This document shows, piece after piece, positions 15,491 through 23,095 of a stretch of 33,747 nucleotides of DNA. The stretch covers positions 1-33,747 of the forward strand of contig JAMOQF010000172.1 of the NCBI GenBank assembly GCA_027064125.1. The letters are read 5' to 3'. Origin of the DNA: Acidobacteriota bacterium. GTDB taxonomy: Bacteria > Acidobacteriota > JAAYUB01 > JAMOQF01. Positions within the stretch are counted from its first letter, which is position 1. Each line of letters begins with the position of its first letter. The position numbers and the translations under genes are program-made. The notes under the pieces were generated by a model, which did no database searches, was not told where the DNA came from, and worked only from the letters and a program-made list of their open reading frames with translations.

Positions 15491-16118
15491 AATCTTTCCA
15501 TTATATTTGGTTACAGGTAGAAAAATAAATAAGCCTATTTCAGATTTTTTAACTGATATAGAAGATTGTCTGAAAGTGGGAGCAAAGTTGATTCAGTTGA
15601 GGGAAAAGGGAATTTCTGCAAAATACTTTCTTGAAATTTCAAAGGGCATTGCATCTTTTAAAAATTCCTTTAAATTTACCTTTTTTGTTAATGACAGACC
15701 TGATATAGCGTTTATCTCTGGTGCAGATGGGGTACATGTTGGACAGGAAGATGTCCCCCCGGAGTATGTTAAGAAATTTTTTCCTAAACTTCTTGTTGGT
15801 GTTTCCACACACAGTGAGTTGGAATTTGAAATGGCTATGAATAAAAACGTGGATTATGTGGCTCTCGGTCCCATTTTTAAAACCAGTACTAAACCCAAAA
15901 GTGTTCCTGTGGGAATTGGGTTATTAAAAAAAGTGAGAAAAATTTCTCAAAAGCCCATTGTGGCAATAGGTGGAATTAATCTGGAAAATTTCATTGAAGT
16001 GCTTGAGGCAGGCGCTGACAGCGTAGCAGTTTGTTCAGATATTTTTAATGCAAAAACTCCAGCAAAAAGGGTGGAAGAGTACATAGATAAACTTACTAAA
16101 AATGGTTTTTTACTTTAA
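15474..16118 (+). CDS. thiE: Thiamine-phosphate synthase
   Basis: The 214-residue TIM barrel joins HMP-diphosphate to the thiazole phosphate to give thiamine phosphate. Family motifs are clear: LIQLREKG near the N-terminus, FVNDRPDIAFISGADGVHVGQED with the metal and pyrophosphate residues, GVSTHSELE, YVALGPIFKTSTKP, and AIGGI followed by GADSVAVCSDIF. It overlaps the accC end by 17 bases and has only a weak ribosome-binding site, so it is probably translated by coupling as the third gene of the accB operon. No other thiamine gene is nearby. Its 3' end overlaps the convergent ccmD by 9 bases. Confidence 0.92.
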   Translation: MSLTDKIFPLYLVTGRKINKPISDFLTDIEDCLKVGAKLIQLREKGISAKYFLEISKGIASFKNSFKFTFFVNDRPDIAFISGADGVHVGQEDVPPEYVKKFFPKLLVGVSTHSELEFEMAMNKNVDYVALGPIFKTSTKPKSVPVGIGLLKKVRKISQKPIVAIGGINLENFIEVLEAGADSVAVCSDIFNAKTPAKRVEEYIDKLTKNGFLL

Positions 16119-16259
16119 ATCTCTCTTGATTTCTTCTATTGTTTCTTCCAATTCTTCTATTTTTTCCTCTGCCTCTTTTGTTCTTCTGGATATTAGAAAA
16201 AAATATGTAAATAGTATTACCATAAATATTGAATATGCTGCAAAAAGATATGTATTCAT
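16110..16259 (-). CDS. ccmD: CcmD-like heme exporter small subunit
   Basis: A 49-residue frame starts at ATG 16259 behind a perfect GGAGG site located in the end of ccmC. It has the CcmD layout: a short N-terminus with AAYS, one membrane helix (IFMVILFTYFFLI), a following SRR, and a charged helical tail (EAEEKIEELEETIEEIKRD) likely to be coiled coil. CcmD helps release heme-loaded CcmE from CcmABC in the inner membrane. It is the last gene of the ccm operon and its stop is adjacent to the thiE stop. Confidence 0.85.
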   Translation of the reverse strand: MNTYLFAAYSIFMVILFTYFFLISRRTKEAEEKIEELEETIEEIKRDLK

Positions 16260-16955
16260 TTATTCCTCCAATTCTTTCTTTTCCAGAATTTCTTCAACTT
16301 CATTTGAAAGTTTTTCTAATTTTAAATTCAAATTTTTTATTTTTAGGTCTTCTCTGAGCAATATTATATAAAGCAATGTAAAGGTGATTGTTGAAACTAT
16401 AAGTGTTTGAAGCATTTGTGGATCAAGGTTGATGTGTTTTTTAGTAATTACAACTGGATGAATGGTTCTCCACCATCTGATGGAAAAAAAAACAATGGGA
16501 ACATCTAAGTAGGCTATTATTGCATATACGCTTGCAACCTGAAATTTTTTGGGAGAATCGGGGATATTTGCCCTTAAGATTAGATATGCCATAAACATCA
16601 GCCATAGTGCAAGGGACGAGGTTAACCTTGGATCCCATGTCCACCATGTATTCCAGATGGGCCTTGCCCATAGTGGACCACTTATTAAGACAAAGGTCGT
16701 GAAAAATACCCCTATTTCGGCGGAAGATTGAGAGATTATATCAAATTTCCTTTTCTTTTTTATGAGATATAGTATTGAGGATATGAAGGTAACGGTATAT
16801 GCAAAAAGGGAAAGCCATGCAGAAGCCACGTGGAAGTAAAATATCCTCTGTATTTCACCCATTACTTTCTCCTCTGGAGCATATAGAAAAACCATGTATA
16901 GTGATATTATTAAAAGAAAAAAGGTAAGGATTGATAGTTTTGAAACTTTTTTCAT
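16260..16955 (-). CDS. ccmC: Cytochrome c maturation protein CcmC (heme delivery to CcmE)
   Basis: The 231-residue protein has six membrane segments and the heme-handling WWD motif (ARPIWNTWWTWDPRLTSSL). The conserved histidines flanking it occur in IFYFHVASAW and RTIHPVV. CcmC places heme on CcmE at the outer face of the inner membrane. The C-terminal 35 or so residues (LKIKNLNLKLEKLSNEVEEI) form an extra charged, coiled-coil-like tail, similar to the tail of CcmD next door. The two tails could pair, which is an inference. The start overlaps the ccmB stop as ATGA. Confidence 0.93.
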   Translation of the reverse strand: MKKVSKLSILTFFLLIISLYMVFLYAPEEKVMGEIQRIFYFHVASAWLSLFAYTVTFISSILYLIKKKRKFDIISQSSAEIGVFFTTFVLISGPLWARPIWNTWWTWDPRLTSSLALWLMFMAYLILRANIPDSPKKFQVASVYAIIAYLDVPIVFFSIRWWRTIHPVVITKKHINLDPQMLQTLIVSTITFTLLYIILLREDLKIKNLNLKLEKLSNEVEEILEKKELEE

Positions 16956-17626
16956 CTTTCCTCCGTTATGAATTTAAAGAGAAGGTATCCACTCCAGAAA
17001 AAGATTATATCAAATGAAGTAATTAACTTTAACCATTTATAAGAAGATGAGAGTTCTCCTCCAATTATTGAAATTTCAGTTAGTTTCACAGCACCAATGA
17101 AAAGTGGAATTAAAAGTGGGAAAAAGATTATTGTAAAGATAACATCTTTTAAGTTGAAAGTAAGGCTTATTGCAGAAAGTACAACCCCCAGGGATACAAA
17201 CCCCACATCCACCACAAGTATGGTAAATATGACAAATAGAATGGACCTTTGAAAACTTACATTAAAAAGGATTACCCAGAGTGGAAATAAAATGAGTTCT
17301 ATAAAAAGTAAAATCACCAGAGATGATAGCAATTTACCCATATATATTGAAGTATGGGAATCGGGAATTAAAAGCAGTGCCTCAAATGTATGATTCTCTT
17401 TTTCTATTTCAAAGCCTCTCTTTAAGATTAATACACCTGAAAAAAATATAACTATCCATAAAATACCGGAGACTGCTTCTTTTATTGAGTTTGAACCAGG
17501 ATGAAATGAGAAATTAAAGATTATGAGTGTCACAAAGGCAAAAAATAGAGAATTTATTATTGATGTTTTTTCTCTAAATTCAATTAGCAAATCTTTTTTC
17601 AAAATCTTTATTGAGAAGTTCTTCAT
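16952..17626 (-). CDS. ccmB: Cytochrome c maturation protein CcmB (ABC transporter permease)
   Basis: The 224-residue membrane protein has six predicted segments. CcmB features are the KDLLIEFREK N-terminal segment, the ILKRGFEIEKENHTFEALLL block, and the LPLWVILFNV and FPLLIPLFIGAVKL helices. It forms the membrane part of the CcmAB ABC transporter that drives release of holo-CcmE. It overlaps the genes on both sides by 4 bases (ATGA), so the order ccmA-ccmB-ccmC is tightly coupled. Confidence 0.9.
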   Translation of the reverse strand: MKNFSIKILKKDLLIEFREKTSIINSLFFAFVTLIIFNFSFHPGSNSIKEAVSGILWIVIFFSGVLILKRGFEIEKENHTFEALLLIPDSHTSIYMGKLLSSLVILLFIELILFPLWVILFNVSFQRSILFVIFTILVVDVGFVSLGVVLSAISLTFNLKDVIFTIIFFPLLIPLFIGAVKLTEISIIGGELSSSYKWLKLITSFDIIFFWSGYLLFKFITEER

Positions 17627-18321
17627 TTGAAAACCCTGGGTAAGAAAGTTTCTTCCAGTTGGTGAAAATTTTCTCTTTCAAGTTGAAAGGAAATTTTACC
17701 CCTATAAAGACCCAATATTCTATCACTTAAATTTTTTGCCTGAGTTATATTATGGGTTATCATTATGACACTTCTATTTTCTTTCTTTAATTGAAAAAGT
17801 AGAGATGAGAGAATCTCAGATGCCTTAATATCAAGCCCGGTAAAGGGTTCATCCAGAAAGATTATTTCAGGATTATTTAAGAGTGCCCTTAAAATTGTAA
17901 GCCTCTGTTTCATACCCCTTGAAAAGGTGGCAACTTTTTTCCCTTTGAATTTCAAGAGATTTACCCTTTTTAGCAATTTATCTATCTCATCTCTGCCCTT
18001 ATTTAGATTGTATGCTTGAGAGAAAAAAAGAAGATTTTCAATGGGAGTTAACTGTTCATATAAAAATAGGTTATGGGAAATGTAATTTATATTTTTTTTA
18101 AATTTTTCCTTTACCTTTTTTAGATTTTCTCCCTTGTAAAAAACATCTCCACTGTCCCATTTTAGATTCAAAGTGAGGCAGTTCAGAAGTGTTGTTTTTC
18201 CTGCTCCATTTGGACCTATTAGTGTTAAAAATTCCCCTTCATTGACGGTAAAGGATATTTCCTTCAGCACTCTATTTTTCCCAAAACTCTTCTGTAGTTT
18301 ATTTATCCTTAGTATTTCCAT
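17623..18321 (-). CDS. ccmA: Cytochrome c maturation ATPase CcmA
   Basis: The protein is about 232 residues from ATG 18321, which follows AAGGA; an in-frame TTG at 18336 would add five residues. It is an ABC ATPase with Walker A (GPNGAGKT, residues 36-43), Q-loop region (ISHNLFLYEQL), signature FSRGMKQR, Walker B IIFLDEPFTGLD and the switch histidine in MITHN. It powers CcmBCD to release heme-bound CcmE. The C-terminal part is longer than a minimal ATPase. Its start overlaps the end of the 33-residue gene by 23 bases. Confidence 0.92.
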   Translation of the reverse strand: MEILRINKLQKSFGKNRVLKEISFTVNEGEFLTLIGPNGAGKTTLLNCLTLNLKWDSGDVFYKGENLKKVKEKFKKNINYISHNLFLYEQLTPIENLLFFSQAYNLNKGRDEIDKLLKRVNLLKFKGKKVATFSRGMKQRLTILRALLNNPEIIFLDEPFTGLDIKASEILSSLLFQLKKENRSVIMITHNITQAKNLSDRILGLYRGKISFQLERENFHQLEETFLPRVFK

Positions 18322-18400
18322 TTTTTCCTTCTTCAAAATATGGATAAAATATGTAAAGTATAGTCATTATAAGAAGTAAAAAAATAAGTATATCATCCAT
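18299..18400 (-). CDS. 33-residue membrane anchor between ccmF and ccmA
   Basis: A small frame from ATG 18400 to TAA 18299 encodes one membrane helix (ILIFLLLIMTILYIF) followed by YPYF and a charged tail. It overlaps the ccmF stop by 8 bases and the ccmA start by 23 bases. GAGAGGTG lies upstream inside ccmF. The helix followed by YPxF is like the N-terminal anchor of CcmI-type proteins, so it may be a reduced relative, but the similarity is too short to be sure. Confidence 0.5.
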   Translation of the reverse strand: MDDILIFLLLIMTILYIFYPYFEEGKNGNTKDK

Positions 18401-20318
18401 TTCCCTTTACACCTCTCTCTTCTTTTTCTAAAAGAGATAAAATACCTCCAAGTACCATGAATATTCCCCCAAGCCACATCCAGAAAATCAATGGATTAAA
18501 AATCACCTGAAAGTCTGCTTTTCCCTTTATATCAAGGGGGGCATATATTATGTAGATATCCTTTGAAGGGGTCATGTGGATTGCAACTTCAGAAATTGGC
18601 TGCTGGAATGTCCTGTGAAACTGTTTCTGAGGATGTAAAGTTGTTATATATTTCCCATTCTTATAAATTTTTACATCTGCTTGAATTATATCCAGTTCCC
18701 CCGACTGAAACATTTTAAAATTCTGGAATTTAAATTCATATTTTCCCATTTTAAAGGTTTCTCCCCTTTTCACTATGAATTCCTTCTTTTTAGAAAAAAA
18801 ACTTGACCCTATTATTCCCACTAAGAGAAAAATTACCCCCATGTGGATTAAAAAAGCCCCTGATGCCCTTTTGTTTTTTGTGAAGAATTTGATTTTTTGT
18901 CTTTTTGTCTCCTTCAGGAAAAAATATAAAAGGGACAGGGCTCCAAAAGTTGTGGAAAGTGAAAGCAGTAAAAACTTTATATTCCCACTTAACTTGAAAA
19001 AAATTAATGAAATAAAAAGGGATAATAAAAATAAAACCCCTGTAGTTTTAATATTTTTGCTTCTTTTCTTTAAAGAGTAGTCAAATATTTGACAAATTCC
19101 CAGTAAAACTAAAATTAATATTGCAAATGGAATGGATGCTTTATTGAAGAATGCCTCTTTAATGGATATTTTTTTATTAAAAAAGGCAAGACTTACCGTT
19201 GGATATACTGTTCCCCAGAGAACCACGGCTGCAAGACCAGTTAAAACCACATTTACGTACACCAGAAAACTTTCCTTTGAGAAAAATTCCTTTAAGGTAC
19301 CTGAACTTTCAACTTTTCTTTTATTTAAAAACAGGATTAAAACTGCAAGCAATATGTACCCAATCATGAAAAAGAGAAAATAATATCCTATCCTTGATTT
19401 TGTGAATGCGTGTACCGATTCTATGAAGCCACTTCTTGTTATAAATGTTCCAAAAACACAAAGTATAAATGTAAATAGAATATAGATGAGATTCCATTTT
19501 TTGAAGATTCCTTTTTTATTTTCAAGGATCTGTGTGTGTAAAAAGGCTGTTGCAATTAACCATGGGATTAATGATGCATTCTCTACTGGATCCCATCCCC
19601 AATATCCACCCCAGCCAAGTTCCACATATGCCCATTGCATCCCTAAGATAATTCCAATGGTAAGAAAAATCCATGAAATCATTGTCCATTTTCTTGTTTC
19701 CTTTATCCAGTTTGCCTCTTCTTCCTTCCCCAGAAGGTAGCTGAATCCATATGCAAATGGAACTATAAATCCAACATATCCAAGGTAAAGTGTTGGCGGG
19801 TGAAATACCATACCTATATTTTGAAGTAGTGGATTCATACCCCTTCCGTCAGGTATGGACACATTTAAGGGGGCAAAGGGATCTGTAAAGGCGAGTATCA
19901 AAAAGTTAAAAAATATGCTGGAAATGGATGTAATTAATAGAAAATAGGGGGCAAGTTCCCTTTTGTTATCTGTTAATTTTTTCAAAAATATTGTTGAGTA
20001 GGTAAGTTGTAAAAATAGCCAGAAAAGCAGGGATCCTGCCTGTCCTGCCCAGAGTGCTGTTATTTTGTAAAAAAGGGGCAATTCCCTTGATGTATAGGAT
20101 GCCACATATTCAAGTGAAAAGTCACTATTTACAAGGGCAATAATCAGTAAAATTATGGCAATTAAAGAGTAAAGAAATGCGGCTTTAAAACTCCTGATAC
20201 TGCTTTTTAAGATTTGAAAATCCTTCTTTTTAAGGTAGATTAGTGATGTAAAGAAAGTATAGGTTAGGAGAAAAAGAGAACCCACCTCAAGTAATTGACC
20301 CATTAATGATATGTTCAT
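18393..20318 (-). CDS. ccmF: Cytochrome c heme lyase subunit CcmF
   Basis: The 641-residue protein is a large multispan membrane protein of the usual CcmF length. The WWD-type motif is in ELGWGGYWGWDPVENASL, preceded by PPTLYLGYVGF and followed by ILVLLG-type helices. A C-terminal periplasmic domain (FKMGKYEFKFQNFK, PQKQFHRTFQQPISEVAIH) ends in one last helix. CcmF takes heme from CcmE and joins it to the CxxCH motifs of apocytochromes. It starts 4 bases after the ccmE stop. No ccmG or ccmH follows, so reduction of the apocytochrome thiols must be provided from elsewhere or by another route. Confidence 0.94.
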   Translation of the reverse strand: MNISLMGQLLEVGSLFLLTYTFFTSLIYLKKKDFQILKSSIRSFKAAFLYSLIAIILLIIALVNSDFSLEYVASYTSRELPLFYKITALWAGQAGSLLFWLFLQLTYSTIFLKKLTDNKRELAPYFLLITSISSIFFNFLILAFTDPFAPLNVSIPDGRGMNPLLQNIGMVFHPPTLYLGYVGFIVPFAYGFSYLLGKEEEANWIKETRKWTMISWIFLTIGIILGMQWAYVELGWGGYWGWDPVENASLIPWLIATAFLHTQILENKKGIFKKWNLIYILFTFILCVFGTFITRSGFIESVHAFTKSRIGYYFLFFMIGYILLAVLILFLNKRKVESSGTLKEFFSKESFLVYVNVVLTGLAAVVLWGTVYPTVSLAFFNKKISIKEAFFNKASIPFAILILVLLGICQIFDYSLKKRSKNIKTTGVLFLLSLFISLIFFKLSGNIKFLLLSLSTTFGALSLLYFFLKETKRQKIKFFTKNKRASGAFLIHMGVIFLLVGIIGSSFFSKKKEFIVKRGETFKMGKYEFKFQNFKMFQSGELDIIQADVKIYKNGKYITTLHPQKQFHRTFQQPISEVAIHMTPSKDIYIIYAPLDIKGKADFQVIFNPLIFWMWLGGIFMVLGGILSLLEKEERGVKGNG

Positions 20319-20322
20319 ATTG

Positions 20323-20745
20323 CTATTTTCCCTCTTCTTTTAGAACTTTTTTTTCATATTTTGAAGGGCATTTGAGTAAAATTGTTGTGGCATAGAAGAT
20401 GTTTTTTTGATAGTCCATTTTCCCTTCAACCACAACAGGAGAGCCGCTTTTGAAGTTGTCAGGTATTATGCCTTTGTAAAAAACTTTAAGTTCCCTATTT
20501 GTGGAATTGTCAACAATTGAAAAGTTATATTCATTGCTCTCATTGACTTTTTTTATGGAATTTTCCTTTACAACCCCACTTACCCTTATTCCCATGGGAT
20601 TCCCATGAATATCCTTATTCAAAACTTCAGAAACAGTATGATAGTATACAGTTGTTTCTTTCAAACTTGAAAACATGAGGTAAATAACCATGCTTCCAAA
20701 AATTATGGAGATTAAAATTATCTTTATCTTGTTTTTGTTGTCCAT
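20323..20745 (-). CDS. ccmE: Heme chaperone CcmE, cysteine (CxxxY) variant
   Basis: The 140-residue protein has an N-terminal anchor helix (IKIILISIIFGSMVIYLMF) and an OB-fold domain (MGIRVSGVVKENSI, YNFSIVDN, LKVFYKGIIPDNFKSGSPVVVEG). It normally binds heme covalently through a histidine in an HxxxY motif. Here the corresponding segment is LLKCPSKYE, so Cys126 replaces histidine and Tyr130 is kept. This CxxxY form is known from the System I* cytochrome c pathway of some sulfate reducers and archaea. An AAAGGG ribosome-binding site precedes the ATG. It lies between the pyrK-like gene and ccmF. Confidence 0.92.
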   Translation of the reverse strand: MDNKNKIKIILISIIFGSMVIYLMFSSLKETTVYYHTVSEVLNKDIHGNPMGIRVSGVVKENSIKKVNESNEYNFSIVDNSTNRELKVFYKGIIPDNFKSGSPVVVEGKMDYQKNIFYATTILLKCPSKYEKKVLKEEGK

Positions 20746-20763
20746 ACTTTTTCCCTTTAAAGT

Positions 20764-21525
20764 CTAAAATTTTTCCCAGTTAATAATTTTTGCATCAAAT
20801 ATAGGTCCATCTTTACACACCCTTTGATATTTTTCATACCCCTCTAATTTTGTGGGAATAACACAGCCAAGACAAACCCCAAAGCCACATGCCATCACAC
20901 TTTCAAGGGATACATAGTGCTTTATATTGCTTGATATTAAACCCTCAATGTTTTTCATCATCATTTTGGGGCCACAGGAAATTATAATTGAGTTTTCTTT
21001 TATGTTCCTTACAAAATCTGTTACCAACCCCTTTTCCCCAAAACTGCCATCTTCAGTGAAGTATATGACATTTAAATTTTCCATTTCGATATGGGGCTTA
21101 ATTACCAGTTGTGATTTGCTTTTAGCCCCATAGATGAGTGTATAGTTTCTACCCATATTTCTCAGAGTTTTGGATAGAAAAAAAAGAGGGGCGATACCTG
21201 TTCCACCTCCAATTAAGAATATTTTTTTATTTCCATTTATAAAGTTCATGAAGGAATTTCCCAGAGGTCCCAGAGCAAAGATTTCTTCATCCTTATTTTT
21301 TTTCTTCAGCAATTTTGTTCCCTTCCCAATTTCCTTTATTAAGAAGTAAATGTTATTACCTTTAACATCCATTACACTAAAGGGCCTATTTAGTAGTGGA
21401 TTTACATCTGTTCCTGCCTTTAACATAAAGAAATTTCCAGGTAAAACCTCTCTTTCATCTTGCATTATTGCCTTTAAGATGTAAAAATTTTCCTTTAAAA
21501 CTTCTATATTTGTGATTTTTAACAT
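20764..21525 (-). CDS. pyrK: Dihydroorotate dehydrogenase electron-transfer subunit-like flavoprotein (PyrK family)
   Basis: The 253-residue protein has an FAD-binding domain (NPLLNRPFSVMDV), an NAD-binding domain (IFLIGGGTGIAPLFFLSKTL, IISCGPKMMM) and a C-terminal [2Fe-2S] site of the PyrK type at Cys213, Cys218, Cys221 and Cys237 (ACGFGVCLGC). PyrK passes electrons from the type 1B dihydroorotate dehydrogenase PyrD to NAD. Here no pyrD is adjacent and the gene is first in the ccm operon, with 18 bases to ccmE. It may serve pyrimidine synthesis with a distant pyrD, or act as a general NAD(P)H-flavin-iron-sulfur electron donor. An AGGTG ribosome-binding site and a TGGTATAAT element precede it. 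Confidence 0.85.
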   Translation of the reverse strand: MLKITNIEVLKENFYILKAIMQDEREVLPGNFFMLKAGTDVNPLLNRPFSVMDVKGNNIYFLIKEIGKGTKLLKKKNKDEEIFALGPLGNSFMNFINGNKKIFLIGGGTGIAPLFFLSKTLRNMGRNYTLIYGAKSKSQLVIKPHIEMENLNVIYFTEDGSFGEKGLVTDFVRNIKENSIIISCGPKMMMKNIEGLISSNIKHYVSLESVMACGFGVCLGCVIPTKLEGYEKYQRVCKDGPIFDAKIINWEKF

Positions 21526-21550
21526 AAAGCACCTAAAAATTTAATTTTTA

Positions 21551-21559
21551 ATTATACCA
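21551..21559 (-). promoter_or_regulatory. Extended -10 promoter of the pyrK-ccm operon
   Basis: The minus strand reads TGGTATAAT, a perfect extended -10, 25 bases before the pyrK-like start. The -35 region is poor (TTTTAT at the right distance), as expected for an extended -10 promoter. Confidence 0.55.
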
Positions 21560-21597
21560 AATTGATGTAAAATATAAAATGAAAAGAGGTTTGAGTT

Positions 21598-22353
21598 ATG
21601 GCTGAAAAAGTTAAACTTGAATATAAATCCAGATTGGGACATATTGTTTTAAACGATCCGCCCTACAATTTTCTATCTCTTCAACTGCTTGAGGAGTTGA
21701 ATGGGATAATGGATTTTTTAATTTCACGGGAAGATTGTAAGGCAATGGTCCTTTCTTCCGTGGGGAAATATTTTTCAGCAGGCTTTGATTATTCAAAGCA
21801 CACCCGCGTAAATACCTTTTCCATATTTGAGGCATATAAGTCCTTTATTGAAAAAATGTTGAATTTTGAAAAACCAATTATCTTTGCAATTTCTGGAAAA
21901 GTTGAAAATAGTGCACTTGATCTTTTAATTTTTGCAGATGTGGTTTTAGCTTCTTCAGAGGCTAAATTTTCCTATTCTGACTTTAGTTATGGAAGATATC
22001 CTCTTGTGGGGGCCTTTTTACTGGGTGAAATAATTGGGAGAAAGGAAGCCTATAAATTGTTTTTATCGGGAAAGGAATATGATGCACTTCAATTTAAAAA
22101 TTTGGGAATTGTTAGTGATGTGGCGGAAAAGGGAAAACTCTCTGAAAAAATAAAGGAATACCTTTCAAAGATCTTTTCCTGTGGAAATGGGCTTTTATCC
22201 TCCTTTTCTTCAGTCAATAAAGTTTCTCTACGTGAGAAATATGAAAAGTGGATTGAAAATTCTGTATATACATATTTAAATATTCTTTCTGAATACCCTG
22301 AGTATGAAGAAGGTTCAAGAAAATTTATGGTAGATGAGGGAGGTGAAAAATAA
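21598..22353 (+). CDS. Crotonase (enoyl-CoA hydratase/isomerase) superfamily protein with altered active site
   Basis: The 251-residue protein has the crotonase fold: RLGHIVLNDPPYNFLSLQLLEELN at the N-terminus (split by strands), GKYFSAGFDYSKH for the first oxyanion-hole region, an ADVVLASSEAKFSY core, and an LLGEIIGRKEAYKLFLSG helix. The usual GxxxGGG segment is replaced by GKVENSALDLL. By eye, the two catalytic glutamates of enoyl-CoA hydratases fall on aspartates (in ALDLL and in YSDF). It therefore belongs to the superfamily but is unlikely to be a standard hydratase. Dienoyl-CoA hydratase-like proteins, or a non-catalytic member, are alternatives. It starts behind GAGG and is divergent from the pyrK-like gene. 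Confidence 0.8.
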   Translation: MAEKVKLEYKSRLGHIVLNDPPYNFLSLQLLEELNGIMDFLISREDCKAMVLSSVGKYFSAGFDYSKHTRVNTFSIFEAYKSFIEKMLNFEKPIIFAISGKVENSALDLLIFADVVLASSEAKFSYSDFSYGRYPLVGAFLLGEIIGRKEAYKLFLSGKEYDALQFKNLGIVSDVAEKGKLSEKIKEYLSKIFSCGNGLLSSFSSVNKVSLREKYEKWIENSVYTYLNILSEYPEYEEGSRKFMVDEGGEK

Positions 22354-22363
22354 AATTTTTCAC
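22343..22363 (+). terminator. Weak stem-loop at the end of the crotonase gene
   Basis: GTGAAAAAT-AAA-ATTTTTCAC forms a perfect 9-bp stem that includes the stop codon. No long T-run follows (TCTTGACAATTTT), so it is at best a weak terminator. The promoter of the next operon begins 3 bases later. Confidence 0.35.
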
Positions 22364-22365
22364 TC

Positions 22366-22393
22366 TTGACAATTTTAATTTTATTGTGATACT
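22366..22393 (+). promoter_or_regulatory. Promoter of the DUF4388/roadblock operon
   Basis: A perfect TTGACA (22366-22371) is followed after 16 bases by GATACT (22388-22393), with TG at 22385-22386 making an extended -10. The first start codon is 36 bases downstream with GGAAAGG at 22418-22424. Confidence 0.6.
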
Positions 22394-22428
22394 GTTTACT
22401 TCAAATCTTTTATTTATGGAAAGGATAA

Positions 22429-23091
22429 ATGGCACTAATAGGAAATTTTAGAGAATTTAACATTGTCAATTTAATTCAATTAAACTGTATTGAAAAGAAA
22501 ACAGCCCGTCTTACATTTAATTATATGGGTAAAATAGGGGTTATCTATTTTGAGGGTGGGGAAATTACCCATGCCCAATTTGGAAATCTAACGGGGCCTG
22601 ATGCCGTTTATAAGGCATTGAGGATAACTGAGGGGGAGTTTAAGGTTGAAGAAGGTGTAAAAACAAATATAAGAACAAATGATATTAAATGGTCTGAACT
22701 TATTCTTGAGGGTATGAGACTTCTGGATGAGACGCAGGCAACCCAGGGAGAGGTCTATCGTTCTTTAATAACTGCACTGATGAGTATAGATAAAGTTATT
22801 GCGGCTCTTGTGGTGAAGAAAGAAGGAGCGGTACCTGAAGGATTTAGTGATTTTGAGGAAGTGGAACTTTATTCAAATGTTATTTCATTCTTTTCCATTT
22901 TGTTGAACAGGTCGTCTAAACTTACTTCACTTTCTTTCTTTAAAAAAGCGGTGGTTACATTTGATGATAAGATTTTGCTTGTAGTGGATAAGGGCAGCCA
23001 TGTGGTTGGTGTGTTTTTGTCTCCTAATGTCAGTTTGAAAGTAATTGAGCCAAGAATTCTGTCAGAGATAAATAACTATGTAAGCGAGTAA
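22429..23091 (+). CDS. DUF4388 (PATAN) plus roadblock-like protein
   Basis: The protein is 220 residues. Residues 1-85 form a DUF4388 domain, with the characteristic IVNLIQLNCIEKKTARLTF, IGVIYFEGGEITHAQFGN and GPDAVYKALRITEGEFKVEE blocks. Residues of about 105-215 look like a roadblock/LC7 domain (VYRSLITALMSIDKVIAALVVKKEG, FFKKAVVTFDDKILLVVDK). Roadblock proteins such as MglB regulate Ras-like GTPases, and DUF4388 is found in bacterial regulatory proteins and response regulators. It is the first gene of the operon; the next gene starts 4 bases after its stop. A regulatory scaffold role is inferred. No GTPase gene is in the window. Confidence 0.75.
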   Translation: MALIGNFREFNIVNLIQLNCIEKKTARLTFNYMGKIGVIYFEGGEITHAQFGNLTGPDAVYKALRITEGEFKVEEGVKTNIRTNDIKWSELILEGMRLLDETQATQGEVYRSLITALMSIDKVIAALVVKKEGAVPEGFSDFEEVELYSNVISFFSILLNRSSKLTSLSFFKKAVVTFDDKILLVVDKGSHVVGVFLSPNVSLKVIEPRILSEINNYVSE

Positions 23092-23095
23092 TTTT

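Noticed and set aside
16102-16371. Plus-strand frame of 89 residues after thiE
   Set aside because: It is antisense to ccmD and the end of ccmC, which have strong family motifs and ribosome-binding sites.
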